Positions 41,823-52,180 of a stretch of 64,000 nucleotides of DNA are shown here, one piece after another. The notes below the pieces were generated by a model. The model worked only from the letters and a program-made list of their open reading frames with translations. It did no database searches and was not told the DNA's origin. The DNA lies in NCBI GenBank assembly GCA_036924085.1, contig JAVGWX010000006.1:38808445-38872444 (forward strand), in the 5' to 3' direction. The translations under genes and the position numbers were made by a program. Every line of letters begins with the position of its first letter. The first letter of the stretch is position 1. Source of the stretch: Ariolimax columbianus. Lineage: Eukaryota; Mollusca; Gastropoda; Stylommatophora; Arionidae.

Positions 41823-43215
41823 TACGACACAGCTGTTAAACACATTGGCCCACTCACGCGCAAGCATAAGGACTGGTTTGATGAGAACGATCTGGAAATA
41901 CAGGGCCTTCTCGATGCAAAACATGAAGCGCACAGGGAATACCAGAGGGACACACAATCTCCGGCAGCAAAAGCTGCCTTCAATACTGCTCGCAAAGCTG
42001 TCCAGACCAGGCTTAGAGAGATGCAAGACTCCTGGCTCAGCAAAAGAGCTGACGAAATTGAGATGTTCGCCGAGCGTCATGACACCAAACGGTTTTACGA
42101 GGCACTGAAAGCTCTGTACGGCCCGCAGCCCTCTAGTAATACTCCAGTTCGCAGTGCGGATGGGGTACTGCTAACAGATAAGGTTCAGATTCTAGACAGA
42201 TGGGCAGACCACTTCTGCAAAATACTAAACTACCCATCGTCCATAAATGAAGAGGCCATCCGGCGAATGCCGCAGGTGGAACTGAACCTGGCGTTGGATG
42301 AAGTCATTACTGAGGAGGAAGTCGACAGGGCAATCAGTTCACTATCTATAGGAAAAGCTCCAGGAGCTGATGCAATACCAGCAGAGATATATAAGACAGC
42401 TGGCCCATCCCTCACCAGAAGGATCACTGAACTCTTCTGTCACATGTGGGCTGAAGGTAAAATTCCGCAGGAGCTAAAGGACGCCTCAATCGTTCACCTG
42501 TACAAAAGAAAAGGCAACCGTCAGGAATGTGACAATCATCGTGGAATATCTCTACTCTCCGTAGCAGGCAAGATCCTAGCGCGCTTGCTGCTAAACAGGC
42601 TCAACAAACACCTTGAACAAAGCCACCACCTCCCAGAAAGCCAATGTGGATTCAGAGCCGGAAGAGGAACAGTGGACATGATTTTTGCCGCTCGCCAAGT
42701 ACAAGAGAAATGTCGAGAACAAAATCAGGCCTTGTACACCACATTTATTGATTTGACAAAGGCATTTGATACAGTAAACAGAGGAGGGCTGTGGATGATA
42801 ATGTCTAAGTTTGGCTGCCCCAACAAGTTCATAACAATGGTGAAACAGCTACACGAAGGCATGTGTGCTCGTGTACTGGACAGTGGTGCAATCTCTAAAA
42901 CGTTTCTAGTATCAAACGGAGTAAAACAAGGATGTGTACTCGCCCCGACTTTGTTCAGCATGATGTTCGCGGCCACGATGACAGACGCCTTCAGATCATT
43001 GGAGCTTGGAATACCCATAAAGTACCGCACAGATGGCAAGTTACTCAATTCCAGAAGAATGAAGGCCAAAACCAAAGTGGCTGGCGATATAATCAGGGAA
43101 CTTGTATTTGCTGACGACTGCGCTCTAATGAGCAACTCAGAACTGAACATGCAGGTTGGAATGGACCAGTTCTCTGCCGCATGCAAAAATTTTGGCCTGA
43201 CCATAAATGCAAAAA
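41823..43215 (+). pseudogene. RTE-like LINE reverse transcriptase
   Basis: Starts YDTAVKHIGPLTRKHKDWFD. RT motifs: LSIGKAPGADAIPAEIYKTA, DASIVHLYKRKGNRQ, NHRGISLLSVAGKILARLLL, PESQCGFRAGRGTVDMIFAA, ALYTTFIDLTKAFDTVNRGG (motif A), SNGVKQGCVLAPTLFSMMFA (motif B), IRELVFADDCALMSNSELNM (motif C, FADD intact) and FGLTINAKK. Ends at the A-run frameshift at 43211-43219. Apart from the lesions at each end, the domain looks enzymatically complete. Confidence 0.95.
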
Positions 43216-44067
43216 AAAACAGAGGTCATGTACCAACCAGCACCAGGCATGCCGTACACAAAACCAGAGACTACAGTCAGCGGGCAGACGCTGAATGCCG
43301 TAGACAAATTCACATATCTGGGCAGCACTCTGTCGAGATCTGTCAGCCTAGACGATGAGGTGGCAAGCAGAATAGCAAAGGCCAGCACAGTATTTGGTAG
43401 AATGCGCTCGATGGTCTGGGCACGTCGTGGCATCAGCGTCAAGACCAAACTCAAAGTCTACCGTGCAACCATCATTCCAACCCTACTATACGCTTGCGAA
43501 AGCTGGACTGTATACTCTGGACATGCAAGGAGGTTAAACCACTTCCACACAGGTTGCCTGAGGCGAATATTCCACATCCGATGGCAAGATCGTGTCACTG
43601 ACATCGAGGTTCTCTCGAGGGCTAACATGCCCAGCATCCATGCACTGCTAGAAAAAGCACGACTAGGATGGGCCGGACACCTCGTCCGTATGTCAGACGA
43701 GCGGCTCCCAAAGAAGCTTCTCTACGGCGAGCTGAGAGAGGGATGGCGCGAGAGAGGGCGCCCAAAGAAACGTTTTAAAGACGGTCTGAAGGACTCACTA
43801 AAAAGTTGCCAGATAGACATCGACACCTGGGAATGTCTTGCGCAAAACAGATCTGACTGGAGAAGCGCAGTCAAATCGGGTGTAGCTGCCGGTGAAGATG
43901 ACCGTGTTGTGAAAGCCCAGAACAGACGAGAGACGCGGAAATCCCGAGCAGCGGGAACACCATCCCCTTCTACAAACCTCGTGTGCCCGATATGTAGCAG
44001 ATATTTTCGTGCTCGCATTGGCCTGTTCAGCCACATGCGCACCCACACCCAACAGGGAAATCTGTGA
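43216..44067 (+). pseudogene. RTE-like LINE C-terminal domain with C2H2 zinc finger
   Basis: In the restored downstream frame: KTEVMYQPAPGMPYTKPETT, VDKFTYLGSTLSRSVSLDDE, VYRATIIPTLLYACESWTVY, CLRRIFHIRWQDRVTDIEVL, GWAGHLVRMSDERLPKKLLY, RERGRPKKRFKDGLKDSLKS, then a basic linker and CPICSRYFRARIGLFSHMRT, a C2H2 finger (C-x2-C-x12-H-x3-H) ending HTQQGNL and stop. It probably binds element RNA or target DNA; that is inference. Confidence 0.92.
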
Positions 44068-44112
44068 CAAGGATGATGTCGGCGGTCCTCATCGACAACG
44101 ATGGACAGCTAT

Positions 44113-44127
44113 TATTGAGTACATTTA
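44113..44127. other. 15-bp target-site duplication, right
   Basis: TATTGAGTACATTTA, identical to 41232-41246. Confidence 0.95.
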
Positions 44128-44180
44128 CAAATTTTCTCTGACTGCAGGCTGTAACAACTATTATTTCCAATAATATTTCC

Positions 44181-44415
44181 GGCCTAGTGGTTAAGTGGCA
44201 CGGCTCACAATCCGAATGTGCTGGGTTCGATCCCCATCACAGCACCGGCCGTTACCCCGGGGAAGCAAACCCTTAGAAAATGCAGGAGGAAGCAGACCCT
44301 TTCATAAAATGCACGCTGAAGTCGGATGCACTGGGCCGACAGGCGCAAAATAAAAACACAGTGCAACGCACACCGCTTTGGGGATTAGAAAAATAAGGCA
44401 AACGACACCCAACAA
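44181..44415 (+). repeat. SINE-A, tRNA-derived, reference copy
   Basis: The tRNA-like head GGCCTAGTGGTTAAGTGGCA has an A box (TGGTTAAGTGG, 44188-44198), and GGTTCGATCC at 44224-44233 is a perfect B box. The body has GGGGAAGCAAACCCTTAG, TGCAGGAGGAAGCAGACCC, GCTGAAGTCGGATGCACTGG, GCCGACAGGCGCAAAATAAA and GGGGATTAGAAAAATAAGGC, with an A-rich end. It is not a working tRNA gene: the acceptor stem does not pair. Transcription by pol III is inferred. Confidence 0.9.
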
Positions 44416-44984
44416 AAAATTTCAAAAGACAAAGTCATACTGAAGAAGGTTGACCTGTGGCCTCCTCACTATATTGTAATTAAAGGCTACACAGCACACT
44501 ACTCACCACAATGGCAGTGTTAATCGCCACCTTGTTAACTAGGCTGCTATAACACAGCCTATTTCTAGGTGCAATGTATAGACACTAGGTGGGGGGCTCA
44601 ATAAGCATGTTGCACCCGACCCTGACATTAGCTCTCACACTTGGACCAAAATTAAATACAAGGAACAACACAAAATTCAAACCTTTTTGGATCTCCAGCA
44701 GCGACAAAGAGCTACGTTATCTCCAATATCTTCAATATCCATCTCTGTCACAACCTTTGAATCCTCCTTCTGAACAAACTCATTTACCTAAATTAAACAA
44801 GAAATACAAATTCAATAGATAGCTTCTATTTTAACAAAAAAGATAAAATTGCTCCAAATTTTGAAAAGCATGTATTTTTCATTTATGTGTCTGTAATATT
44901 CGCACCTTTCAACCTGGCACATCAGCTTTCATTCCAAGTGGTATCCGGATAGAAAAATGGACAGGACTTGTGCAACTTTCCAAG
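44416..44984. other. Unassigned sequence
   Basis: No recognised gene. TATTCGCACCTTTCAACCTG near 44900 weakly recalls the SINE-B core in reverse. Confidence 0.5.
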
Positions 44985-45235
44985 CATCTGATTAGAATAG
45001 TGGTAGAGCACTTGCTTTTCAAGGAAAAGGTACGACGTTGAACTTCCGTTACCGGCACACTCTAGTCAATCCAGCTGTAAATGGGTAACTGGTTTACTGT
45101 AGAGAAGGAAAGGATATGAGGAGGGGAACTGGCCAATCCATCTCATAAACAAGCTGTGGCTCATGCAATGAAGTTTAACACTTCATCCCCAACAGTGTCT
45201 GCTATGGGTCTACTTTACCTTAGATTCTGGGGAGC
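44985..45235 (+). repeat. SINE-D, tRNA-like head, reference copy
   Basis: TAGAATAGTGGTAGAGCACT and TGCTTTTCAAGGAAAAGGTA resemble the 5' half of a tRNA (A box in TAGAATAGTGG), followed by GTTGAACTTCCGTTACCGGC at the decayed B box. The body (TCAATCCAGCTGTAAATGGG, AGGGGAACTGGCCAATCC, CCCCAACAGTGTCTGC) is shared with 8345-8485 and 21603-21690. The 3' end ATGGGTCTACTTTACCTTAG resembles the tails at 4465 and 12770 in reverse. Confidence 0.7.
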
Positions 45236-45289
45236 TGAGACGCTAGTCCAGTCAAGCAAAACATACTGACCAGGAAGTCGCATCAGGGT

Positions 45290-45382
45290 CAGTATACTGA
45301 CCAAGACCACAATCTCTCTTCCATGTAGCGTTCCCTGGAAACAGGCTGTTTCCAAGACAGCCTGACTGATGAGATGTGGATC
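45290..45382 (+). repeat. Short interspersed repeat R3, copy 4, 5' part
   Basis: TATACTGACCAAGACCACAA, GTTCCCTGGAAACAGGCTGT and AGCCTGACTGATGAGATGTG. Split from its 3' part (45747-45957) by an insertion with a target-site duplication. Confidence 0.85.
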
Positions 45383-45746
45383 TTTTTTCTTCTTCATCGT
45401 ACGCTGTTTACAGCGATATTTACGTTGCACTGTTTTATTTTGTTAACTCAGTGCATCCGATTTCAACAAGCATTTCTGTAGGGTTGCTCTCCTTAGCCTT
45501 TGGCTGTCCCCAGCCTAACTGCAAGGCAGCAGTTGTTTTTGGTCAGAGTTGTCTCTCTTAGGAAGTTGTCTTGCAGGACTATCGAGTCTTCCCTACTCGT
45601 GTCTATAGGGTTTGGCAATTATATGATGGACTATGTACTAGTTTGTACTATCCCGGAAGAGAGGCAGTCCAGTGTGACTGTGTCCCAGGATCGTCACGTC
45701 CTGCCAGAAACGTAGCATATGCATGTGAGTGAGGTATCTCTTTGCT
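45383..45746 (-). mobile_element. Retroposon inserted into R3, 11-bp TSD
   Basis: AGATGTGGATC occurs at 45372-45382 and 45747-45757, and R3 is collinear across the gap. The insert starts with TTTTTTCTTCTTC (a minus-strand A-rich tail), followed by the SINE-A 3' region in reverse (GCACTGTTTTATTTTG, CAGTGCATCCGATTTCAAC), then about 230 bp unlike SINE-A. It is therefore a SINE with a SINE-A-like tail and a different head. Confidence 0.8.
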
Positions 45747-45957
45747 AGATGTGGATCAATCAATGTGATCTATGTAGTAGTGAGCGCCAAACAGATGAAG
45801 CCAAGCATAGCACAACAGCCTGGAGGACCGCAATCCACCTTCATCAGCATGCTCTGGATGTGAGGAAAGCTACTACAACCCACCAGTTAACATCCTTTTC
45901 AGGGTGCACAAATGAGTCAACTTAACTCATTGTGGACATTAAACAACAACCTAACCT
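45747..45957 (+). repeat. Short interspersed repeat R3, copy 4, 3' part
   Basis: AATGTGATCTATGTAGTAGT, GAAGCCAAGCATAGCACAAC, CACCTTCATCAGCATGCTCT, CAACCCACCAGTTAACATCC and CATTGTGGACATTAAACAAC. Confidence 0.85.
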
Positions 45958-46969
45958 TCCAAGCATGTCATGTAAGATCACTAAACAGATTTGTGCTTGG
46001 GACTAGCAGTCTCATCGCATAAAACCACTTCAATGAAACTACCACCGTAAATGATCACATTCAGGTTTACTGTAAAGGGATTGTAGTGGTGACTCTATGC
46101 TTCAGTTAGAGCAAAATAGGAGTCAATCATCAATCAGCTTTCCACAAGGCTTATTATACAGGATAACTTTCCATACGTTTTGGCTATAACCAGATAACCT
46201 GCAAGTGATTTGAAGTCAGTTTTCCTTTTCCTTGATGAATTACCATCTATGACATACAATCTCAATCTACCCAGAGCATTCTGGTTTCATGTGGCCAGAG
46301 CTTTGCACCTTGCCACTGTTCATGTCATATTCATTCAAGCATCTGACCCAGCCGGTCGCTTAGACAGACTGGGTCTACTATGAGATAAGTTCATTTTTTC
46401 CTTATATGTTGATTTGTTAGTTCAGTATTGTTGTCCCTGATGAAGGCCTATTGGTCGTAACGTAGGTTTTGTTTGTGTTCTCGTCTCGGTATCTGATCAT
46501 ACCCATTTTTAAATTTTGATTAAACTCAACCTTAATCAATTTTCACATTAAAAAAAATTTTTTTTCCCCATGTCAGCAGAAGCAGTGCCGAAGCAAGTCT
46601 GAAGCTGGGTTTCTACTATCACAGGTAACGGTTTGCGCACAATTTGAGAGAATTTCGCTAGATTTGAGAGTTCCACACCCTACATTGACAGCATTTGGGA
46701 CCATCCATACTTTTGAAGCTGAAACCTGTACACTAAATAATGCAAATAGAAACATTGGGGACACAGACGTTCAGGAAGTTAAATATCAGGGGGACAAATT
46801 TTTAAAAAATAAGATTGTTAAAATCATAACCTGCCTACTGTTGACATATGAACAGACAAGCCGTTTTTGTGCTATTCGTCTTCTACTTTATACTGGTTTC
46901 TGCAGAGTCTGCATACAACCAGTTTCTTCTACTCCAATTGATCTAAAAATAAACTATGAGCATCGAATC
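45958..46969. other. Unassigned sequence
   Basis: About 1 kb without a recognised gene. The 104-codon plus-strand frame at 46664 shows no family resemblance. Confidence 0.5.
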
Positions 46970-47130
46970 TATTCTTGAATGCATTAACACCCCACCCCAC
47001 CCCCATATTTCCTGTGTCAATGCATTCACCCCCCTCTGACTTTAAAAAAATGTCCTAATATATCTAATCTGGAACTTCCTTTAATTAATTTGTAGCTGTG
47101 ACCTCTTGTTCTTGTAGCCAGCTGTACTTT
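46970..47130 (-). mobile_element. LINE C-terminal scrap (CR1/Jockey-like)
   Basis: Minus strand RTRGHSYKLIKGSSRLDILG followed by HFF is the TRGHxLKLxKxxxRLDxRxxFF block just upstream of the FSxRVxxxWN signature seen at 38160. Confidence 0.6.
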
Positions 47131-47214
47131 GAAAATTTATCATCATCATGTAGCATATCCTTTGTAGAACATCACTCTTATCACAGCCAGCTTTCTTATA
47201 TGCAATTTCCCCAA

Positions 47215-48085
47215 CATCAAAGACAAAAAGTCCCAAACAGAGGAACAGAATTAACACAGTTACAAATTACGTCAACAAAAATGTCCACCAACAACCTGGA
47301 CACATGGCTATATGGATGACTCAGCCAAAGATGTGATTGGAAACGGGGGAGGAGGCATCACTATAAATCTAAAAAGTGAAGTATACTCAGCAGCAACTTC
47401 AGTGCCAAAGCCAGTGCCCTGAGACAAGCAGCTGAAACCATTATAGACCATAAGGAACAGGCAGAAAAGCAAGTGGTCATTTTCATAGATGCCCTCTCAG
47501 TGTTAACGGCTCTCAAAAACCAGCACAAAAATGAACTCGGTGCTCTGGCAGACTCGCTCGAATGCCTGTCGCAGTGCTTCAAAAAAAGCATAGTCCAGTG
47601 GATACCAGCCCACTGTGACATTCCAGGCAACGAGGAGGCGAACAGACTCGCCCGAGAGGGTAGAATGCTACAAAAATCACATACAATGAGACTAAATCAT
47701 TCATCAGGGCAACGTACAGTGCAAAATGGGAAAAAAAGAGCATCCTGGCCACATAGAAAATGATGCCTACCATCAACTCTCCAGGCGAGACCCGGTGATC
47801 ACTCTCTGGCTACACACAGGTCACAACAGACTGAGCTGTCATCTGTACAACAAGTTCAAGATTGGCACTACTGACCTTTGTGCATGCGGGACAGCCCCCC
47901 ATGAAGGCAGAACATATTTTGCAGTCCTGTCCACTGTAAACCAACAAAATAAGTAGCATTTGGCAACAGCCAGTGTCCTTCCACGAGAAGATGTATAGAA
48001 GTGTACAGAGCCTTGAGTCGACTGCTGCTTTTGTTAGTCATTGAAGTCGAGGTCTGAAGACGAACAAGGAAGCAGAAGAAGGTAT
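47215..48085 (+). mobile_element. RNase H-type LINE 3' end
   Basis: RNase H: HGYMDDSAKDVIGNGGGGIT (YTDGS changed to YMDDS), frame change near 47400, then ASALRQAAETIIDHKEQAEK, QVVIFIDALSVLTALKNQHK and VQWIPAHCDIPGNEEANRLA (last Asp replaced by Asn). Next are NDAYHQLSRRDPVITLWLHT, GHNRLSCHLYNKFKIGTTDL, CACGTAPHEGRTYF (knuckle distorted) and YRSVQSLESTAAFV-like sequence, ending GAAGACGAACAAGGAAGCAG. Related to 51628-52180. Several RNase H active-site changes, so dead. Confidence 0.85.
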
Positions 48086-48430
48086 GCAATCAATCTTTCC
48101 GCCTGCTCCATGTTCATGTTTAGAGTTTCCTTGATATCTTGTATCCACCTTCACCTTGGTCAACCCCTGTGTCGTCTTCCAGGTACCATGCCCTCCAAGA
48201 CGGTTCTTTTCAGTCCATCATGACGTTTGGCATGGCCAAATAAAAAAATAATTTTCGAAACATAACATTGTTTATGAGCCAGTTTTCTTCAACATTCAGA
48301 TCTTCTAGGATGGCTTTATTTATATGTTTATGAGCCAGTTTTCTTCAACATTCAGATCTTCTAGGATGGCTTTATTTGTCACTTTCTTTATCAAAGGAAT
48401 TTTTAGGATTCTTCTGTAACATTTTGTTTT
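48086..48430 (-). mobile_element. RTE-like LINE C-terminal fragment with 56-bp duplication
   Basis: Minus strand: KCYRRILKIPLIKKVTNKAI, LEDLNVEENWLINNVMFRKL, a GHAKRHDGLKRTVLEG-like stretch and GEGGYKISRKL. It belongs to the same C-terminal family as 7830-8195. The stretch encoding AILEDLNVEENWLIN is tandemly duplicated (48271-48326 and 48327-48381, 56 bp), which is out of frame. Confidence 0.75.
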
Positions 48431-48600
48431 GGATGCTGGCTAATGAGGTGAGGATCAGTACTGTGATTTTCATAGTGGTGAGCTTACTGAGAAGCCTTAC
48501 ATTGAACTAGTCTGGAGGACCCTGGTCCACCTCAAGTACACCTCAGGATGTGGGGAGAGTCACTGTAACCCATCACCAAAGAAAGCGGTCATAGAGTACC
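48430..48600 (+). repeat. Short interspersed repeat R3, degenerate copy 5
   Basis: TAATGAGGTGAGGATCAGTA, GGAGGACCCTGGTCCACCTC, CTCAGGATGTGGGGAGAGTC and ACTGTAACCCATCACC follow R3 order with gaps. Confidence 0.55.
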
Positions 48601-48939
48601 TAACTCAAGCACGAGTAAAATTAGCAGCAACAAAACAATCAGCAGGCTTTTGGCATGTCTTAATGATTGGAAGATTTTCTACAATACATGTGTTCAATAG
48701 AACAGCACTTGTTATTTTATTCAACACCTTTTCCTTAACGTTCACAAAGGTACTAACTGGTCAGCTTCTTGGACTCAGCTATTGCTTTTCTTGTTGGAAA
48801 TTGTTGAGCAACTTCCGTCGTCTTGTGCTTATTTTCACTCCAGCTGAAATATAAGATTCCACTACAGCTGGCAGACTCCTTTAGAAAACACGATACAAAG
48901 CATTTCATGTGCTTTTGCAGTAGCAATTTGTTTTACACA

Positions 48940-49015
48940 ATTATGCACAATTCTCTTTATAGTCACCTTTTACAACATTCAAAGAGGTGCAGTGGTTCTA
49001 TTCTTTCTTCCCTAC
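48940..49015 (-). repeat. Unnamed dispersed repeat
   Basis: CACAATTCTCTTTATAGTCA and AAGAGGTGCAGTGGTTCTAT parallel 53710-53800 (CACAACTCTCTTTAGTAGTC, GGAGGTGCAGTGATCTTATT) and 37388-37440. Possibly a LINE 3' end (a GDLRGDMIxxFK-type coding block in reverse), not proven. Confidence 0.45.
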
Positions 49016-49179
49016 TAAGCGGACCCTGTATTCACTCGGGTATTAGCAGTACCTGGATTGCAGTAATTTCTGCTTGGAAAATTGTTAGATTTTTCCAAAT
49101 GATTCATACAGTTCTAATGTACTGCCATTTGGAAGAGAGTACAGTAACAGTTTGTCTCCATCCAATCAAGAGGGATTAA

Positions 49180-50362
49180 TCGGTATGGCGATGAGAAGCC
49201 CAAAACAGACCAGATTTTAAAAGGAGACCCTTCGACAATAGATGAAATGCAAATATCGCTAACCAAACATTGAACTGGATTTGTTTTTGTCCTTTAATGA
49301 GTAGTTCAGGATTTAAATTAATGTTACATGGTAAGGGAAGTAACTCATTTTATATTAATTTGTGAAACAAGTGAGTGGCATATTAGTTGACCTTTATCAC
49401 ACTAGCGTAGATCCAAATCGACCGACATCGCGAAAATCTCAAAACTAAATCAAATCAAGACTAAACTAAGTCAATCCAAATCGATGTATGATGTGTTGCA
49501 TAGCGACGGCCGTCCTAATCAAATATAATCGAACGGCTAGGTAGAAATAGTCTGAACAATACTGCTCATTTGATTGTAGAGAGTTCTGCCTTCAGCTCTT
49601 GCAGTTAGATACAAACAATGGCAATTTTGACATTTGTCTTTGACTTTTGGAAATGATTTGTGTTTTTTGCTTGGATTTTAAGACTCATCCATTATTGAGG
49701 TTGAAGTTAAATTTCTGCAACTGAGGTAAATCTATTTAGTTTGTTTATGTAGATACAATAATTACATTTATAGTCTAAAGTGACAGTTATGGCCATTACG
49801 ATGAACATCGATAGTCCATTGTCATGATTTTTTTTTTTCAACCAAGGGACTCCAAAAGCGGACGAGTCTATATGTTCGTGCTGTTTTTCATCACCTTCAT
49901 CTTCTTGTATCTCTGAAACTAGCACACACACAACAAAAAACAACACCAACAAATTCCTAATTCATTTATTTCTCTACTCACAAACAAATCATATCAATAG
50001 GCAGACAAATAAAAACGTTACAGGCTCTCAAAGTCAATTACCCTAGAAAAATGTGACGCGGATAAAATAATGCAGCTGCAGGGGAAATTGTGCAAAAGTT
50101 ATATACTGGTTTAAAAATTCCAGCCTGTAAGAGCTAAGAGAGGATGCACAATACTAGAAGAAAAATGTTTTCATATTTTACTTTAGAAGCGTCAATCATT
50201 TTGAAACAACAAATGCAAGACAAGAAGATTAAAACACAAAATTGTGGTGTGGTCTGGTGAAATAGTTATTGACATGTCTTACAGCCCAAACTTACTTGTG
50301 CTCAAATTCGCGAGACAGCAAGATTGTGGTCCTATGGGAAGTACATACATTTTTTAAATGTT
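49180..50362. other. Unassigned sequence
   Basis: About 1.2 kb, AT-rich, with CACACACAACAAAAAACAAC near 49920 and no recognisable gene. Confidence 0.5.
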
Positions 50363-50445
50363 GTGCTGAAGTCTGATGCATTGGGCCACTAACCACAAAA
50401 CATAGTACAATGTCATAGAACACAAATTGAACTATGAAAAAAAAA
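50363..50445 (+). repeat. SINE-A-like 3' fragment
   Basis: GTGCTGAAGTCTGATGCATT, GGGCCACTAACCACAAAACA and an A-rich end match the SINE-A tail. Confidence 0.55.
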
Positions 50446-50784
50446 GACGTTCAAATTTACCTTTGGCTTACATGGCTTTCTGCGACGAAAAAGTAATGTT
50501 TTGAGTAGTGAGTAGATGATAGTGACCACAATCAATATGAAAGGGGCCAAAGTCGCATAATCATCACCTGTACATTAAGGAAAAGATCAAAAATTCAAAA
50601 TAATTTTGTTTAAATAAATATTTTCTTTTTAAACATATCTGCATTATGAACTGAAGTATTTTTTTCTTCTAAAAACTCTTCAATTCATTTCTCAATGGCT
50701 CGAGAATGTTTACTGTTAATTTATTTCAGACTGTGAATCTGTTTCATGTCTGTAGCAAAGGTGCGATGACCAGAGCTATCCTCT

Positions 50785-50945
50785 TCTTCTTCTGCCTTCA
50801 TTCTCAATCTCCTGCTACCAAGCCCTGAACAGAGTTTTGCAAGTGGCATAATATAGTCTGTAGAACGGAATGTGTTGTTGCTAGTTTACAGATTGACTGC
50901 GATATTTGCACCTTTCGGTCTGACACATCCGTCTTTGGCAGACCA
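50785..50945 (-). repeat. SINE-B, 3' part, copy 4
   Basis: Reverse complement: GACGGATGTGTCAGACCGAA, AGGTGCAAATATCGCAGTCA, GCAAAACTCTGTTCAGGGCT and GGTAGCAGGAGATTGAGAAT, ending GAAGAAGAAG. Confidence 0.78.
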
Positions 50946-50979
50946 GAGCTATGTTTCAGTCATTTAAATTATGTAAACA

Positions 50980-51627
50980 TTCAATCTAAAATTCATGAAG
51001 TCCAAGCAGGTTTTAGGAAAGCCAGAGGGACCAGAGATCACATATTCAATATCAGGAATATCTACAAAAAATGTAGAGAGTTTAATGTAGATCTGTACAC
51101 CTGTTTTATTGATTACACCAAGATGTTTGATACGGTAAAACATCAAAATCTGTTGAACATCGTGAAGGAAATGGGGTTACCTTTGCATATTACATATCTC
51201 ATTGAAACATTATACCAAGATAAACGAGCCGCTGTCCGAGTATCTGATCAAACATCCGATTGGTTCGTGGTACAAAAGGGAGTAAGACAGGGATGTATCC
51301 TCTCACCTTATCTATACAGCATATATGCAGAATGTATGATGAGAAATGTTACAGACGAGAACATTGAAAGTTTTGATATATTTACTATTAGCGGGTACGA
51401 TATTCCAAAGTTACGATTCACAGATGACACAGTGATACTATCAAAAAGTGCAGAAGAGCTAGAGCAGCTAATTTCAGCCGCAAATAGACACAGTAAAGAT
51501 GAAAACCTGTTTATAGACATAAATAAAACAAAGATAATGACCACTGACAAAACACAATGTAACCATAAATTTACAGTGGGTAGTGAGGAAATAGATCAGG
51601 TCATACATTTTGAATATCTGGGTCCAC
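50980..51627 (+). mobile_element. RTE-like LINE RT domain, interrupted (part 1)
   Basis: VQAGFRKARGTRDHIFNIRN, VDLYTCFIDYTKMFDTVKHQ (motif A, Ala to Met), NIVKEMGLPLHITYLIETLY, VQKGVRQGCILSPYLYSIYA (motif B), YDIPKLRFTDDTVILSKSAE (motif C, FADD to FTDD), LFIDINKTKIMTTDKT and VIHFEYLG. The last codons are cut by another LINE at 51628 and resume at 52197. The frame is open from 51123 to 51627, so this is a fairly young copy. Confidence 0.92.
51612..51627. other. 16-bp target-site duplication, left
   Basis: GAATATCTGGGTCCAC, repeated at 52181-52196; encodes EYLGP of the host LINE. Confidence 0.95.
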
Positions 51628-52180
51628 TGAACTTAATGATTTAAGAGCAGTACTCTGTCAACTATGCCAGCAGTCCGCACCAAAAAGGGTAGTGGTGCAA
51701 GGGGTTCCATCTCACTGCAACATCCAAGGCAGACAGACTGGCAAAAGAAGGTGCAAAACTACCACAACCAGACACTAGTATGACATACGAAGAGTCAAAA
51801 CGGCTTATTAGAGCTAGATACATGACCAAATGGGAAACCGAACATACTGGCTACACAAAAAACGATGCCTATTACCAGTTGAACAGAAGAGAGCAGGTCG
51901 TGGTCTTCAGACTTCGCACTGGCCACAATAGACTGAGGTACCACCTATTCAACAAATTGAAGATAGGTGGCACCGACGAATGCCCGTGTGGTACCGGGAA
52001 AATGACCGCTGAGCATTTGCTGCAAAACTGCCCGACATACGAGGATCAGAGAGAGCAGATGTGGCCATCACCAGTGGCAACACTAGACAAGCTCTATGGC
52101 AGTGTCGACAGCCTCAGGATGACCGCTGCCTTTTTTGAAAAAATAATGGTTACTGTCTGACTGCGTACGATGAAGAAGAA
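51628..52180 (+). mobile_element. RNase H-type LINE 3' end nested in an RTE-like LINE
   Basis: 5'-truncated insertion: RNase H remnant (VVVQGVPSHCNIQGRQTGKR; normal VPSHCNIxGNExADRLAKEG), then an intact C-terminus MTYEESKRLIRARYMTKWET, NDAYYQLNRREQVVVFRLRT, GHNRLRYHLFNKLKIGGTDE, CPCGTGKMTAEHLLQNCPTY (CxC-x8-H-x4-C) and LRMTAAFFEKIMVTV stop. It ends CGATGAAGAAGAA just before the right duplication. Confidence 0.95.

Larger units (their letters stand above)
41247..44112 (+). mobile_element. RTE-like LINE with C-terminal C2H2 finger, nearly intact
   Basis: 2,866-bp plus-strand insertion between perfect 15-bp duplications, 5' truncated inside the endonuclease domain. Three collinear open stretches (41207-41839, 42021-43358, 43207-44067) are separated by only two single-base lesions: a shift near 41820 and one extra A in a run of nine at 43211-43219. 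Everything from the LGDFN endonuclease motif to the finger is therefore present, with RT catalytic residues intact. The 3' end is short and not poly(A), ending GATGGACAGCTA. Domain entries follow. Confidence 0.96.

Noticed and set aside
41230..41840. Host endonuclease/exonuclease/phosphatase gene
   Set aside because: LGDFNARVG and TDHRLV are followed by RT motifs in the same element; also lacks its N-terminal half.
43980..44067. Host zinc-finger transcription factor exon
   Set aside because: The C2H2 finger is continuous with the LINE ORF2 C-terminus and is followed by the element's 3' end and target-site duplication.
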